A stretch of DNA of 64,000 nt from Cytobacillus firmus (lineage in GTDB: Bacteria > Bacillota > Bacilli > Bacillales > Cytobacillaceae), in the NCBI RefSeq assembly GCF_023612095.1, contig NZ_CP086235.1, forward strand, positions 765,001-829,000, read 5' to 3'. How positions within the stretch are numbered: the first letter of the stretch is position 1; each line of letters opens with the position of its first letter. Positions 7,503 through 17,165 of the stretch are shown here, piece by piece. Both the position numbers and the translations under genes were made by a program. The notes under the pieces are model-generated. The model saw only the letters and a list, made by a program, of their open reading frames with translations, searched no databases and was not told the origin of the DNA.

Positions 7503-9887
7503 TTGATCCAACAAATAAAAAAGGCGGCAGTTTTAGGCTCAGGAGTCATGGGATCGGGGATCGCAGCCCATCTGGCCAATATCGGAATTCCAACACTTTT
7601 ACTGGATATCGCGCCTCGCGAATTAACGGATGCCGAAAAGGCGAAGGGGCTTACCCTTGAAAATAAAGCAGTCCGCAATCGAATCAGTGAAGGGAACCGA
7701 CAAAAGCTGTTAAAACAAAAGCCCGCCCCATTAACTTCTAAAAAGAATATGGCTTTGATTGAGGCAGGAAACTTTGAAGATGACATGGAGCGTCTGAAGG
7801 ATGTCGATTGGATTATTGAAGTTGTTGTGGAAAACCTCAGCATCAAGAAACAGGTTTTTGAAAAAGTAGACCGGCATCGTAAGCCAGGGAGCATTGTCAG
7901 CTCCAATACGTCAGGGATATCTGTTGAAGCAATGTCAGAAGGGCGCTCGGAAGATTTTCAAAAACACTTCCTTGGGACACATTTCTTTAATCCTCCCCGC
8001 TACTTAAAGCTGCTTGAAGTTATTCCTACTAAAAAAACTTCTTCTGAAGTGCTGTCATTTATGAAGCAGTTTGGCGAAGATGTACTGGGAAAAGGTGTAG
8101 TTGAAGCAAAAGATACACCAAACTTTATTGCCAACCGGATCGGCACGTATGGCCTGCTGGTTACAGTGCAGGAGATGCTTAAGGGCGGATACAGTGTAGG
8201 CGAAGTGGATTCCATAACAGGTCCGCTGATTGGCCGTCCGAAAAGTGCTACCTTCAGAACACTTGATGTAGTAGGGCTTGATACATTTATACACGTGGCA
8301 AACAATGTTTATGACCAGGTGGACGGGAAAGAAAAGGCTGTTTTTGAAGTTCCTGACTTCATGAAGGTGATGCAGGAAAAAGGCTGGCTCGGAAGCAAAA
8401 CAGGTCAAGGGTTTTTCCTAAAAAAAGGCAAAGAGATTCTGGAGCTGAATCCGGAAACTTTGGAATATGGCCCGCGCCAAAAGCTTAAGACAGCTTCGAC
8501 TGAACTGGCCAAACAGGCAAAAGGCACTGCGGGAAAATTGAAAGCGCTTGTATATTCAGATGATCGCTCCGGCCAATTATTGTGGAACATACTCAGCCCG
8601 GCTCTTCTCTATTCAGCACAGCTTCACGGCGAAATAGCTGATGATGTGACAGCGATAGACCGTGCGATGAAATGGGGCTTTGGCTGGGAATTGGGTCCGT
8701 TTGAAACCTGGGATGCCATTGGAGTAGAGAAATCGGTTCGAAAAATGGAGGAAGCAGGCGAAGAAGTGCCGGCATGGGTAAAAGAGATGCTGGAAAAAGG
8801 CATTAATTCCTTCTACAAAGAAGATGAGGGACAGAAATATTTTTATCATAATGGCGAGTACAGATTAATCGAGGAAAACCCTAAAGTAATCAATTTAAAA
8901 CAGCTTAAGAAGCAAAAAGGTGTTATCAAAAAGAATACCGGTGCAAGCCTTGTTGATATAGGCGATGGGGTTGCATTGCTTGAGTTCCATTCGCAAAGCA
9001 ATGCTATTGGATTGGATATTATCCAGATGATCAACTTTGCGGTAGATGAAGTGGAGAAGAACTACAAAGGCCTTGTAATCGGGAATCAGGGCAAGAACTT
9101 CTGTGTAGGTGCCAACCTTGGAATGATTCTTATGGAAGCGCAGGATGACAATATTTATGAACTGGATATGGTTGTCCGCCACTTCCAGAATGCCATGATG
9201 AAAATTAAGTACAGCGCGAAGCCGGTTGTTGCCGCTCCATTTGGCATGACACTTGGCGGCGGGGCTGAGGTATGTCTGCCTGCTGCACATATTCAGGCAT
9301 CAAGCGAAACATATATGGGGCTCGTTGAAGTGGGTGTCGGCCTGATCCCGGGAGGAAGCGGAAACAAGGAGCTTTATTTGAAGCATCTTGAAAATATGCC
9401 AAATGGTGTGGAATTTGACCTTCAAAAGGTTGCGAATAAAGTGTTTGAATCGATTGCAATGGCAAAGGTTTCAACATCTGGCGAGGAAGCAAGAGACAAT
9501 AACTTCCTGAACCTGGCAGATGGCATAAGTGTGAATGGGGATCATCTCCTTTATGATGCAAAGCAGGCTGTTCTTGCCCTGCATGAGAAAGGCTATAAGC
9601 CTCCTGTCCGCAAAAAGGTGCCTGTTGTCGGTGAAACAGGTTATGCAACCCTTCTGCTTGGAGCACAGGCAATGCTTTACTCCGGCTATATCTCAGAGCA
9701 TGATTTGAAAATTGCCAAAAAGCTTGCCTATGTAATTGCAGGCGGAAAAGTGCCATACGGAACAGAAGTTGATGAGCAATACTTGCTTGACTTGGAGCGC
9801 GAAGCATTCCTTAGCCTTGTTGCGGAACCAAAATCACAGCAGCGCATGCAGCACATGCTTTTAAAAGGGAAACCATTGCGCAATTAA
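7503..9887 (+). CDS. fadN: 3-hydroxyacyl-CoA dehydrogenase / enoyl-CoA hydratase
   Basis: Bifunctional beta-oxidation enzyme converting enoyl-CoA through 3-hydroxyacyl-CoA to 3-ketoacyl-CoA. The N-terminal half is an NAD-binding dehydrogenase domain (LGSGVMGSGIA near residue 12; FFNPPRYLKLLEV). The C-terminal half is a crotonase fold (GKNFCVGANL, then GMTLGGGAEVCL). Start is TTG at 7503 after AGGGGGA, giving 794 residues against about 789 in B. subtilis. A longer frame starting at 7464 would begin inside the operator and is rejected. First gene of fadNAE. Confidence 0.93.
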   Translation: MIQQIKKAAVLGSGVMGSGIAAHLANIGIPTLLLDIAPRELTDAEKAKGLTLENKAVRNRISEGNRQKLLKQKPAPLTSKKNMALIEAGNFEDDMERLKDVDWIIEVVVENLSIKKQVFEKVDRHRKPGSIVSSNTSGISVEAMSEGRSEDFQKHFLGTHFFNPPRYLKLLEVIPTKKTSSEVLSFMKQFGEDVLGKGVVEAKDTPNFIANRIGTYGLLVTVQEMLKGGYSVGEVDSITGPLIGRPKSATFRTLDVVGLDTFIHVANNVYDQVDGKEKAVFEVPDFMKVMQEKGWLGSKTGQGFFLKKGKEILELNPETLEYGPRQKLKTASTELAKQAKGTAGKLKALVYSDDRSGQLLWNILSPALLYSAQLHGEIADDVTAIDRAMKWGFGWELGPFETWDAIGVEKSVRKMEEAGEEVPAWVKEMLEKGINSFYKEDEGQKYFYHNGEYRLIEENPKVINLKQLKKQKGVIKKNTGASLVDIGDGVALLEFHSQSNAIGLDIIQMINFAVDEVEKNYKGLVIGNQGKNFCVGANLGMILMEAQDDNIYELDMVVRHFQNAMMKIKYSAKPVVAAPFGMTLGGGAEVCLPAAHIQASSETYMGLVEVGVGLIPGGSGNKELYLKHLENMPNGVEFDLQKVANKVFESIAMAKVSTSGEEARDNNFLNLADGISVNGDHLLYDAKQAVLALHEKGYKPPVRKKVPVVGETGYATLLLGAQAMLYSGYISEHDLKIAKKLAYVIAGGKVPYGTEVDEQYLLDLEREAFLSLVAEPKSQQRMQHMLLKGKPLRN

Positions 9888-9926
9888 GTGATAGAGTGGG
9901 ACATTAATAGAAAGAGAGGGAACATG

Positions 9927-11102
9927 ATGAGAGAAGCGGTTATAGTTTCAGGTGCCAGGACACCGGTCGGAAAAGCCAAAAAAGGTACGCTTGCAAATGT
10001 CAGGCCGGATGACTTAGGAGCGCTCGCAGTAAAAGAAACCCTAAAGCGTGCAGGGAATTATGAAGGAAATATCGATGATTTAATTATCGGATGTTCGATG
10101 CCTGAAGCAGAACAGGGGCTGAACATGGCCAGGAATATCGGTGCCCTTGCCGGACTTTCACACGAAGTTCCGGGGATAACGATCAATCGCTATTGTTCTT
10201 CAGGCCTGCAGGCTATTGCCTATGCAGCTGAAAAAATCATGATTGGCCATGCAGATACAATTATCGCCGGCGGAGCAGAATCTATGAGCCTGGTGCCAAT
10301 GATGGGGCATGTAGTCCGCCCGAACGCCAAACTGGCGGAAACAGCTCCTCAATATTATATGGGTATGGGACATACAGCTGAAGAGGTTGCAAAAAAGTAT
10401 GGCATTACACGTGAAGACCAGGATGCATTTGCTGTCAGAAGTCATCAGAAGGCTGCTAAGGCAATCCAGGAAGGAAAATTTGCAGATGAAATTGTACCTG
10501 TAGACGTAACGTTCAGATCTGTTGGAAAAGACAATAAGCTTACAGAAAAAACAATCCAATTTAGCCAGGATGAAGGTGTTCGTGCAGATTCCACGATTGA
10601 ATCACTTGGAAAACTGCGTCCCGCATTCTCGGTAACCGGAAGTGTCACAGCCGGAAATTCATCGCAGACAAGTGATGGAGCAGCAGCCGTAATGGTTATG
10701 GACCGGGAAAAGGCAGAATCATCCGGTTTGAAGCCAATGGCTAAATTCAGAAGCTTTGCCGTAGGCGGTGTTCCTCCTGAGATCATGGGTGTCGGCCCGG
10801 TTGTGGCCATTCCCAAAGCATTAAAGCTTGCAGGGCTGGAGCTTTCGGATATTGGTTTATTTGAATTGAATGAAGCTTTTGCATCCCAATCCATTCAAAT
10901 TATCCGTGAGCTGGGATTGGATGAAGAGAAGGTAAATGTTAACGGAGGCGCTATTGCACTCGGGCACCCGCTGGGCTGTTCCGGAGCCAAGCTCACTCTG
11001 TCTCTAATTCATGAAATGAAACGCCGCAATCAGCAATTCGGAGTTGTAACAATGTGCATCGGAGGCGGCATGGGCGCAGCCGGAGTATTTGAACTTTTAT
11101 AA
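9927..11102 (+). CDS. fadA: Acetyl-CoA C-acyltransferase (3-ketoacyl-CoA thiolase)
   Basis: Thiolytic last step of beta-oxidation, releasing acetyl-CoA. A 391-residue thiolase with nucleophile Cys90 in [10 protein letters not shown], His in GHPLGCSGA and a second Cys in MCIGGGMG. The second of two adjacent ATGs (9927) lies seven bases after GAGAGGG and gives the [20 protein letters not shown] start expected for the family. It lies 39 bp after fadN without a terminator, so it is co-transcribed. Confidence 0.93.
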   Translation: MREAVIVSGARTPVGKAKKGTLANVRPDDLGALAVKETLKRAGNYEGNIDDLIIGCSMPEAEQGLNMARNIGALAGLSHEVPGITINRYCSSGLQAIAYAAEKIMIGHADTIIAGGAESMSLVPMMGHVVRPNAKLAETAPQYYMGMGHTAEEVAKKYGITREDQDAFAVRSHQKAAKAIQEGKFADEIVPVDVTFRSVGKDNKLTEKTIQFSQDEGVRADSTIESLGKLRPAFSVTGSVTAGNSSQTSDGAAAVMVMDREKAESSGLKPMAKFRSFAVGGVPPEIMGVGPVVAIPKALKLAGLELSDIGLFELNEAFASQSIQIIRELGLDEEKVNVNGGAIALGHPLGCSGAKLTLSLIHEMKRRNQQFGVVTMCIGGGMGAAGVFELL

Positions 11103-11167
11103 GATGAATCAAAAATTGGAGAGAAGCCACAGGCTTTTCTCCGCAAAAACAGAATGGGGGAAAGTAA

Positions 11168-12952
11168 ATGTCAAATCAAACTGAAAATCTTATCAAAGGC
11201 GGAAGCTTTTTAATCGAAGATGTTTCCTATGACCGGGTTTTTACACCTGAGGACTATACAGATGAGCAGGTTATGATTGCTAAGACGACTGAAGATTATG
11301 TAGTGAATGAAGTTGTACCGCAAATTGAACATCTTGAAAACCATGAATTTGACCGTTCGGTAAAACTATTGAAGCAAGCTGGGGATCTTGGCCTATTAGG
11401 CGCAGATGTTCCAGAAGAATACGGCGGACTTGCTTTAGATAAAGTAAGCTCAGCACTTATTGCAGAGAAAATGGCGCGTGCAGGCGGATTTTCCATCTCT
11501 CACGGCGCACATGTCGGCATCGGTTCCCTTCCGATTGTTCTATTCGGTAATGAAGAGCAAAAGCAAAAATACCTTCCTCAACTTGCTACAGGCGAAAAGC
11601 TTGCCGCTTATGCATTGACAGAGCCAAGCTCAGGTTCTGACGCTCTTGGAGCAAAAACAACCGCCAAGCTAAATGCTGAGGGCACACACTATGTATTGAA
11701 TGGTGAGAAGCAATGGATTACAAATGCAGGCTTTGCAGATGTTTTCGTTGTATACGCAAAAATTGACGGTGAACACTTTTCTGCATTCATCGTTGAAAGA
11801 GAGTTTCCTGGTGTATCTGTAGGGGCTGAAGAAAAGAAAATGGGTATCAAGAGCTCTTCTACCCGTACATTAATTCTAGAAGATGCCCAGGTGCCAAAGG
11901 AAAACCTGCTGGGTGAATTCGGCAAGGGCCATGTGATTGCTTTTAATATCTTAAATATTGGCCGTTATAAGTTGGGTGTAGGAGCAGTTGGGGGAGCGAA
12001 GCGTGCATTCGAACTGGCTGTTCAGTATGCGAACCAGCGCCAGCAGTTTAAAACACCTATCTCTCAATTTAACTTGACTAAAGAAAAACTGGGCACTATG
12101 GCTTCGAAAATTTATGCAGCGGAAAGTGCAGTGTATCGTACAGTAGGTTTGTTCGAGGACCGTATGAGCAAACTTACAGATGAAGAAATAAAAGGTGGCA
12201 AGGAAGTCGCAAAGTCAATTGCTGAATATGCCATTGAGTGCTCCATGAATAAATTCTTCAATACGGAAGTCCTCGACTACGTAGTAGATGAAGGTGTTCA
12301 GATCCACGGGGGCTATGGTTTCATGGCTGAGTATGAGATTGAAAGAGCTTACCGTGATTCACGCATTAACCGTATTTTCGAAGGAACAAACGAAATCAAC
12401 CGTCTATTAGTGCCAGGCACGTACCTCCGCAAAGCTCTAAAAGGAGAGCTTCCGTTATTCCAGAAAGCCCAGGCGCTGCAGGAAGAGCTCATGATGATGA
12501 TGCCTGAAGAGCCTGGTGACGAGCCGCTTGCGCAGGAAAAATATCTGGTTAAGAACGCGAAGAAAATCGGACTGCTTGCTGCTGGTCTGGCAGCACAAAA
12601 GTATGGAAAGGCTCTTGATAAAGAACAGGAAGTACTCGTAAACATTGCGGATATTATTTCGAATGCTTATGCAATGGAATCTGTTGTTCTTCGTTCTGAA
12701 AAGGCTATTGAAAAAGCTGGCCTTGAAAAGAGCAAACAAAAGCTTCTGTACACTCAAATCTTCTGCCAGGAGGCATTTAACGAAATTGAGCAGGATGCAA
12801 AGGAAACACTTGTGGCAGTAGAAAACGGCGATTCACTGCGCATGATGATGTCTGCACTGCGCAAATTCACACGCCACACACCAGTCAACGTGATTACAAA
12901 GAAGCGTGAAGCATCGGAAAAACTGATCGACGCTGAACGTTTTACAGTTTAA
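11168..12952 (+). CDS. fadE: Acyl-CoA dehydrogenase
   Basis: FAD-dependent first oxidation of acyl-CoA. The 594 residues equal the length of B. subtilis FadE (YusJ), longer than classic 380-residue dehydrogenases because of an extra C-terminal helical domain after about residue 410. Motifs seen are YALTEPSSGSDA (FAD/substrate loop), GEKQWITNAGFAD, and FEGTNEINR with the family's C-terminal acidic segment. GGGGGAAAG precedes the ATG at 11168. It ends the fadNAE operon. Confidence 0.93.
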   Translation: MSNQTENLIKGGSFLIEDVSYDRVFTPEDYTDEQVMIAKTTEDYVVNEVVPQIEHLENHEFDRSVKLLKQAGDLGLLGADVPEEYGGLALDKVSSALIAEKMARAGGFSISHGAHVGIGSLPIVLFGNEEQKQKYLPQLATGEKLAAYALTEPSSGSDALGAKTTAKLNAEGTHYVLNGEKQWITNAGFADVFVVYAKIDGEHFSAFIVEREFPGVSVGAEEKKMGIKSSSTRTLILEDAQVPKENLLGEFGKGHVIAFNILNIGRYKLGVGAVGGAKRAFELAVQYANQRQQFKTPISQFNLTKEKLGTMASKIYAAESAVYRTVGLFEDRMSKLTDEEIKGGKEVAKSIAEYAIECSMNKFFNTEVLDYVVDEGVQIHGGYGFMAEYEIERAYRDSRINRIFEGTNEINRLLVPGTYLRKALKGELPLFQKAQALQEELMMMMPEEPGDEPLAQEKYLVKNAKKIGLLAAGLAAQKYGKALDKEQEVLVNIADIISNAYAMESVVLRSEKAIEKAGLEKSKQKLLYTQIFCQEAFNEIEQDAKETLVAVENGDSLRMMMSALRKFTRHTPVNVITKKREASEKLIDAERFTV

Positions 12953-12960
12953 ACTGACTT

Positions 12961-12992
12961 AGCTCCCTTCCGATGAAGGGGGCTTTATTTTT
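12961..12992 (+). terminator. Terminator of fadNAE
   Basis: GCTCCCTTC pairs with GAAGGGGGC around CGAT and is followed by TTTATTTTT. Confidence 0.75.
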
Positions 12993-13161
12993 GTAAAAAT
13001 ATCCTTTCAAAAACTTTTTCCGGCATGCAGGAACAAATAGAAAAATGTCGAATATTAAATTGGTGATCAAGGTTATGCTTTGTCACCCTTTTATGTTACT
13101 ATTCAATTAAAAGGCAGCAATGTTGGATAAGCTTGAATTTGCTAAAATGGGTGGTGAAAAA

Positions 13162-13521
13162 ATGGCGTTGACTTTTTATTGGTATCCTAAATGCGGGACA
13201 TGCCGTAAGGCCAAGAAATGGCTTGACGAACATAATCTGTCCTATGAAGAAATACATATAACAGAGAATCCGCCTTCCCGAAGCGAACTTGAAGCGCTTT
13301 ATAAAAAGAGCGGTTTGGAACTAAAGAAGTTCTTTAATACGAGTGGCCAAAAATATCGGGAGCTCGGTTTGAAGGACAAAGTAAAAACCTCTTCAGATGA
13401 AGAACTGCTCGACATTTTGGCAACAGACGGCATGCTGATCAAGCGACCGCTGCTGACAGATGGAGAGAAAGTAACAGTTGGCTTCAAAGAAGAGGAATAT
13501 GAAAAGACATGGCTTTCCTAA
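13162..13521 (+). CDS. yusI: ArsC/Spx-family thioredoxin-fold protein YusI
   Basis: A 119-residue thioredoxin-fold protein with an N-terminal CGTC (C11, C14) like Spx/MgsR/YusI. A later RPLL motif corresponds to the Arg-Pro that supports the active site in ArsC-like reductases. Start ATG at 13162 follows GGGTGG; the longer frame from 13120 lacks a ribosome site. B. subtilis yusI also lies between fadE and gcvH. Whether it is a reductase or a transcription factor cannot be told from sequence alone. Confidence 0.83.
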   Translation: MALTFYWYPKCGTCRKAKKWLDEHNLSYEEIHITENPPSRSELEALYKKSGLELKKFFNTSGQKYRELGLKDKVKTSSDEELLDILATDGMLIKRPLLTDGEKVTVGFKEEEYEKTWLS

Positions 13522-13596
13522 TAGCTGGATGCCATCATTAACCATGAGATCGATTTACTGATCATAAATTGAAATATTAATATGGAGGGATACATA

Positions 13597-13980
13597 ATGA
13601 GCACACCAAAAGAATTACGTTATTCAGAAGAGCATGAGTGGGTAAAAACAGAAGATGGGAAAGTCCGCATTGGGATTACGCATTTCGCGCAATCAGAACT
13701 TGGTGACATCGTATTCGTTGAGCTTCCAGAAGTTGGCGATGAGCTAAGTGCCAACGAACCATTCGGAAGCGTAGAATCTGTAAAAACAGTTTCTGAACTT
13801 TATGCGCCTCTAAGCGGTAAAGTGGTAGAAGTAAATGAAGACCTTAACGACAACCCTGAGTTCGTAAACGAATCTCCATATGAAAAAGCATGGATGGTTG
13901 TGGTGGAACCTTCAGATTTGAGCGAAGTAGAAAGCCTGATGACTGCTGAGCAATATGAAGAAATGACAAACGAAGACTAA
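13597..13980 (+). CDS. gcvH: Glycine cleavage system H protein
   Basis: A 127-residue lipoyl carrier of the glycine cleavage complex; in Bacillus it is also the hub for lipoyl transfer to other complexes. The lipoyl lysine is K63 in [11 protein letters not shown]. The second ATG (13597) follows TGGAGGG and gives the standard [10 protein letters not shown] start. Not adjacent to gcvT/gcvP, as usual in Bacillus. lipA in this window makes its cofactor. Confidence 0.95.
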   Translation: MSTPKELRYSEEHEWVKTEDGKVRIGITHFAQSELGDIVFVELPEVGDELSANEPFGSVESVKTVSELYAPLSGKVVEVNEDLNDNPEFVNESPYEKAWMVVVEPSDLSEVESLMTAEQYEEMTNED

Positions 13981-13988
13981 TTTGAAAG

Positions 13989-14014
13989 CCGGTTCACTTC
14001 CGAACCGGTTTTTT
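13989..14014 (+). terminator. Terminator after gcvH
   Basis: CCGGTTC pairs with GAACCGG and is followed by TTTTTT. Confidence 0.85.
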
Positions 14015-14140
14015 GCGTCTTTTAGGGTATATCATGTCCAGCTGCTTCTGCATTTTGTTCTTACCTTTATTTGCTATTTTTCTTTTACAGAGACATGGCA
14101 AAACTATGGGTACCCAGATGCATGAAAGGAATGATTACCC

Positions 14141-14380
14141 ATGACATTGAAGCAGCAGAAAATCGATATAACTGACCGGGTCGTCGGCAAACTTAACAAT
14201 AATGGGATAGATCTTTATCTTGAAAACGAAAAAATTGGACAAATCAGCCTTCCGGAAGGATCTTCTTTCAACTTGTCCCATCATTTTGAAACCGAACACC
14301 AAAAAATATACCAGAATGTCTCCGTCCCGGATCAAGCGCAAGCGCGCTACACAGACTGTGACGAAGGCGGCTGGTGCTGA
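14141..14380 (+). CDS. yusG: YusG-like protein (DUF2553)
   Basis: A 79-residue soluble protein of unknown function in the position of B. subtilis yusG. It contains an internal SLPEGSSFNLSHHFE stretch and a Cys-rich end (CDEGGWC). AAAGGAA lies 11 bases before the ATG. A terminator hairpin starts seven bases after the stop, so it is monocistronic. Confidence 0.72.
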   Translation: MTLKQQKIDITDRVVGKLNNNGIDLYLENEKIGQISLPEGSSFNLSHHFETEHQKIYQNVSVPDQAQARYTDCDEGGWC

Positions 14381-14386
14381 CTACTG

Positions 14387-14414
14387 TAAACAGCGGAATG
14401 ACTTCCGCTGTTTA
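14387..14414 (+). terminator. Terminator after yusG
   Basis: TAAACAGCGGAA and TTCCGCTGTTTA form a perfect 12-bp stem with a 4-base loop; the descending arm ends in TTTA. Confidence 0.75.
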
Positions 14415-14500
14415 TTTAATAGGCTAAAGCAATGTGAGCGGGCATACAATGAAATAGGTCTTTTTAAAATAAATATTTTTCTTCAAAAACATTTCCTTTC

Positions 14501-14641
14501 CTACCGGGCAAGGAATATATAAATCAGCACAGCCCTAACCTCCAAAATGGGCAGGAGATTCACACCATAAACGAGAATAATGAATATATTAAGATAAAAA
14601 CCAATGCATGACTGGCTTTTAGCTTTAACGAACAGTTTCAA
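14501..14641 (-). CDS. Possible small hydrophobic protein (46 aa), uncertain
   Basis: A minus-strand frame starting TTG at 14641 with a full AAAGGAG six bases upstream. It codes for a basic N-terminus (KLFVKAKSQS) followed by about 35 hydrophobic residues. It faces yusF head-to-head, with ribosome sites only a few bases apart, leaving no room for a yusF promoter downstream of it. No family recognised; it may be chance. Confidence 0.25.
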   Translation of the reverse strand: MKLFVKAKSQSCIGFYLNIFIILVYGVNLLPILEVRAVLIYIFLAR

Positions 14642-14665
14642 AATAACTCCTTTCAGGTGATGACG

Positions 14666-15019
14666 ATGAACGATGGAATTCCGGAAAAAGTGATTATTGT
14701 CGAGGGAAAGTCAGATAAAACAAAGGTTAAAAGCATTATAAGAGAGCATGTTGAAATTATCTGCACAAATGGAACAATAAGCATTACCAAACTGGATGAA
14801 TTAATTGACACACTGTTTGATAAGGATGTATATATATTGGTAGATGCAGATTCAGCAGGTGAAAAGCTGAGAAAACAATTCAAAAGGGAATTTCCAGAGG
14901 CAGAGCATCTATACATCGATAGAATGTACAGAGAAGTAGCAACAGCACCGGAACACCATTTGGCAACAGTGCTGCTAGGGGCTAACATTGACGTTTATAC
15001 ACAATATCTGGACAGATAA
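14666..15019 (+). CDS. yusF: Toprim-domain protein YusF
   Basis: A 117-residue stand-alone Toprim domain. The glutamate is in VIIVEGKSD near the N-terminus and the DxD in LVDADSAGE, the two metal-binding motifs shared with primases, topoisomerases and RNase M5. The fold suggests a nucleic-acid transaction such as a small nuclease, but no activity is established. Start ATG at 14666 after AGGTGA; earlier in-frame GTG/ATG codons overlap that site. It lies 15 bp upstream of yusE and is co-transcribed. Confidence 0.83.
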   Translation: MNDGIPEKVIIVEGKSDKTKVKSIIREHVEIICTNGTISITKLDELIDTLFDKDVYILVDADSAGEKLRKQFKREFPEAEHLYIDRMYREVATAPEHHLATVLLGANIDVYTQYLDR

Positions 15020-15034
15020 AGTAAGGATGATAAA

Positions 15035-15343
15035 ATGCAGGAATGGTCGCAGCAGGACATTGAGGAAGCGAATAGCGGAGAAGAAACGATTCTTCTCTAT
15101 TTGTATACGCCTATGTGCGGAACCTGTCAGATGGCAGGAAAGATGCTGGCAGTTACAGAACAATTGCTGCCAGATCAAAAAATGGGGAAAGCGGACTTAA
15201 ATTATATGCCGCAATTGGCTGAAAAGTGGGGAGTGGAAAGCGTACCATGCCTCCTCATCTTCAGAAAAGGAACTTTACATGAAAAATTATATGCCTTCCG
15301 ATCCGTACCCTATTTATTGGATAAAATCAGAAGCATCGATTAG
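15035..15343 (+). CDS. yusE: Thioredoxin-like protein YusE
   Basis: A 102-residue thioredoxin fold with active site CGTC (C28, C31) and the cis-proline in VPCLLIF. No signal peptide, so it is cytoplasmic. It follows yusF after a short gap with the ribosome site AAGGATG and is closed by a strong terminator. The order yusF-yusE equals B. subtilis. A redox partner role is inferred; the substrate is unknown. Confidence 0.85.
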   Translation: MQEWSQQDIEEANSGEETILLYLYTPMCGTCQMAGKMLAVTEQLLPDQKMGKADLNYMPQLAEKWGVESVPCLLIFRKGTLHEKLYAFRSVPYLLDKIRSID

Positions 15344-15344
15344 C

Positions 15345-15375
15345 AAAAACCAGGAGCGAAGCAGCCTGGTTTTTT
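15345..15375 (+). terminator. Terminator after yusE
   Basis: AAAAACCAGG pairs with CCTGGTTTTT around a short loop and ends in a T-run. Confidence 0.85.
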
Positions 15376-15488
15376 GCATGTTTGAAAACGCCTTTTCACT
15401 ATTCGATATATATTTACAAATCCATTCCGAAAGAGTATGATACTTAGGGAATCGAAATAAAAATCATACAGTGCAGGAAGGGATCCGC

Positions 15489-16760
15489 ATGGCATTTTAC
15501 AGGGAGTGGGCTGGTCAGTTTAAAGGCTATAACCGCAACATAAAATTGGCTTTTATGGCGAATATTCTTACACAAATTGGTTTTGGGATATTCATGGTCA
15601 TCTATAATTTCTACATAAGAGAGCTCGGCTACTCAGAAAGTGTTAATGGACAAATCATATCCATGACTGCTCTTGCGACAGCACTGATTCTTGTGCCGGC
15701 AGGGATCGCCAGCGACCGAATTGGCAGAAAAAAAGCGATGATGTTTGGTGCAGTTGCAACAGGTGCAGTTATGCTTTTCAGAAGTTTAGTTGACATGCAG
15801 GAACTCCTGATTATTTTTGCATTTTTGACCGGGCTGACAACAGCCTTTCTTCAGGTATCCGGCATACCATGGCTGGCTGAAAATTCAAAGGCCGACCAAA
15901 GGGTTCATTTATTCAGTATTCATTTTGCTATAATGACGGGCGCAAATGTGATCGGGAACTTAAGCGGTGGCATCTTAACGGATGTATTTTCTTTGTTTAC
16001 GGATCAGCTCACCAGCATTCGCATTACCCTTCTGATTGGAAGTGTGTTTTTCATAGCCGGCTTATTTCCAATTTTGCGTTTCGCAGAGGTTTCGAAAGAT
16101 CAACACGATGCAAAGAGCATAAAAGGCTGGTCATTCAAGAATCTCTCAGCTAAAAATGATGGTGTGAAAATTATCGCGATGTTTGCTTTTGCTCAGCTTC
16201 TGATTGGAATTGGCGCAGGACTTGTTATTCCGTATCTGAATCTGTACTTCGCTGACCGCTTTGAAGCCTCCAATTCAGCTATTGGCATGATTATTTCATT
16301 AGGGCAGGCTGCCACGGCCTTTGCCATGATTATCGGACCGGTTGTGGTAAGAAAAGTGGGAGAGGTTAAAGCCGTTGTGATCCTGCAGCTCATGTCACTT
16401 CCTTTCCTGCTTTTAACCGCTTATACTGAAAACCTTTGGCTGGCTGCCATCGGCTTTTTGTTCCGGCAGGCGTTGATGAATGCGGGAAATCCTATACAAA
16501 TGTCATTGATGATGTCAAAGGTAAATGATTCGATGAAAGGACTGGCAAACTCAGTCAATCAGATGGTGTTCAATCTGGGCTGGGCTGTAATGGGCCCGGT
16601 TTCAACAGGAATCGTCATGAGATATGGAGATTATTGGGGGTATGCACTCGTATTCACCATTACAGCTTCTTTATACTTGATTGGCTCTCTCTACTTTTTC
16701 TTTGTATTCAGAGGCTATAAAAAGACAAAAACTGCAGCCGCCTCTGTGAAAATAGTATGA
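15489..16760 (+). CDS. MFS transporter
   Basis: A 423-residue major facilitator with twelve predicted membrane segments. The loop-2 signature is intact as GIASDRIGRKKAM (near residue 75), and the central cytoplasmic loop is around residue 200. Start ATG at 15489 follows GGAAGGG. It is a single gene between two terminators, so it has its own promoter. It is not part of the B. subtilis order here, so it is an insertion or lineage-specific gene. Substrate cannot be predicted. Confidence 0.85.
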   Translation: MAFYREWAGQFKGYNRNIKLAFMANILTQIGFGIFMVIYNFYIRELGYSESVNGQIISMTALATALILVPAGIASDRIGRKKAMMFGAVATGAVMLFRSLVDMQELLIIFAFLTGLTTAFLQVSGIPWLAENSKADQRVHLFSIHFAIMTGANVIGNLSGGILTDVFSLFTDQLTSIRITLLIGSVFFIAGLFPILRFAEVSKDQHDAKSIKGWSFKNLSAKNDGVKIIAMFAFAQLLIGIGAGLVIPYLNLYFADRFEASNSAIGMIISLGQAATAFAMIIGPVVVRKVGEVKAVVILQLMSLPFLLLTAYTENLWLAAIGFLFRQALMNAGNPIQMSLMMSKVNDSMKGLANSVNQMVFNLGWAVMGPVSTGIVMRYGDYWGYALVFTITASLYLIGSLYFFFVFRGYKKTKTAAASVKIV

Positions 16761-16784
16761 TCTGACATATTTCTCGGGAAATGA

Positions 16785-16817
16785 AAAGGCAATGCCAATT
16801 AAACAGGCATTGCCTTT
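16785..16817 (+). terminator. Terminator-like hairpin after MFS gene
   Basis: AAAGGCAATGCC pairs perfectly with GGCATTGCCTTT. The following tract is only moderately T-rich. Confidence 0.6.
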
Positions 16818-16923
16818 CAGGTTTTGTCGAATGAAAAAATGAAATTTTGACGGAAACCACTTACAGAAATAAGTTGCTGCTCGAGTCTTTTTTCTGTTTA
16901 GGGAAAATTTCACTGCACAATAC

Positions 16924-16953
16924 TTGACCGCTTTTTTAATAGTATGATAATAT
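16924..16953 (+). promoter_or_regulatory. Promoter of the metY riboswitch transcript
   Basis: TTGACC at 16924-16929 and TAATAT at 16948-16953 with an 18-bp spacer, about 25 bp before the S-box. Confidence 0.5.
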
Positions 16954-16978
16954 CATTTTAATATTAATTAACTGAATA

Positions 16979-17117
16979 TTCTTATCAAGAGAGGCGGAGG
17001 GACTGGCCCAGCGAAGCCCGGCAACCGGTAAAGTACACGGTGCTAAATCCAGCAGAGCAGAATGCTCTGGAAGATAAGAAGAGTCGATACAGCCCTCTTC
17101 TTATGAAGAGGGTTTTT
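16979..17117 (+). ncRNA. SAM-I (S-box) riboswitch upstream of metY
   Basis: It has the conserved core TCAAGAGAGGCGGAGGGA, then GCCCGGCAACC. P1 is formed by TTCTTATC (16979-16986) and GATAAGAA (17073-17080). A terminator hairpin CCCTCTTC-TTAT-GAAGAGGG followed by T5 lies at 17093-17117. The P1 3' strand overlaps sequence complementary to the terminator's left arm, giving the usual SAM-dependent termination switch. Confidence 0.95.
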
Positions 17118-17165
17118 CAGCTTTTCGAAATGAAATACAATCTTTTTTATAGAGGAGAGATAGCG

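Noticed and set aside
14220..14522. 100-codon plus-strand open frame overlapping yusG
   Set aside because: It overlaps yusG in another frame and runs through the yusG terminator; no ribosome site.
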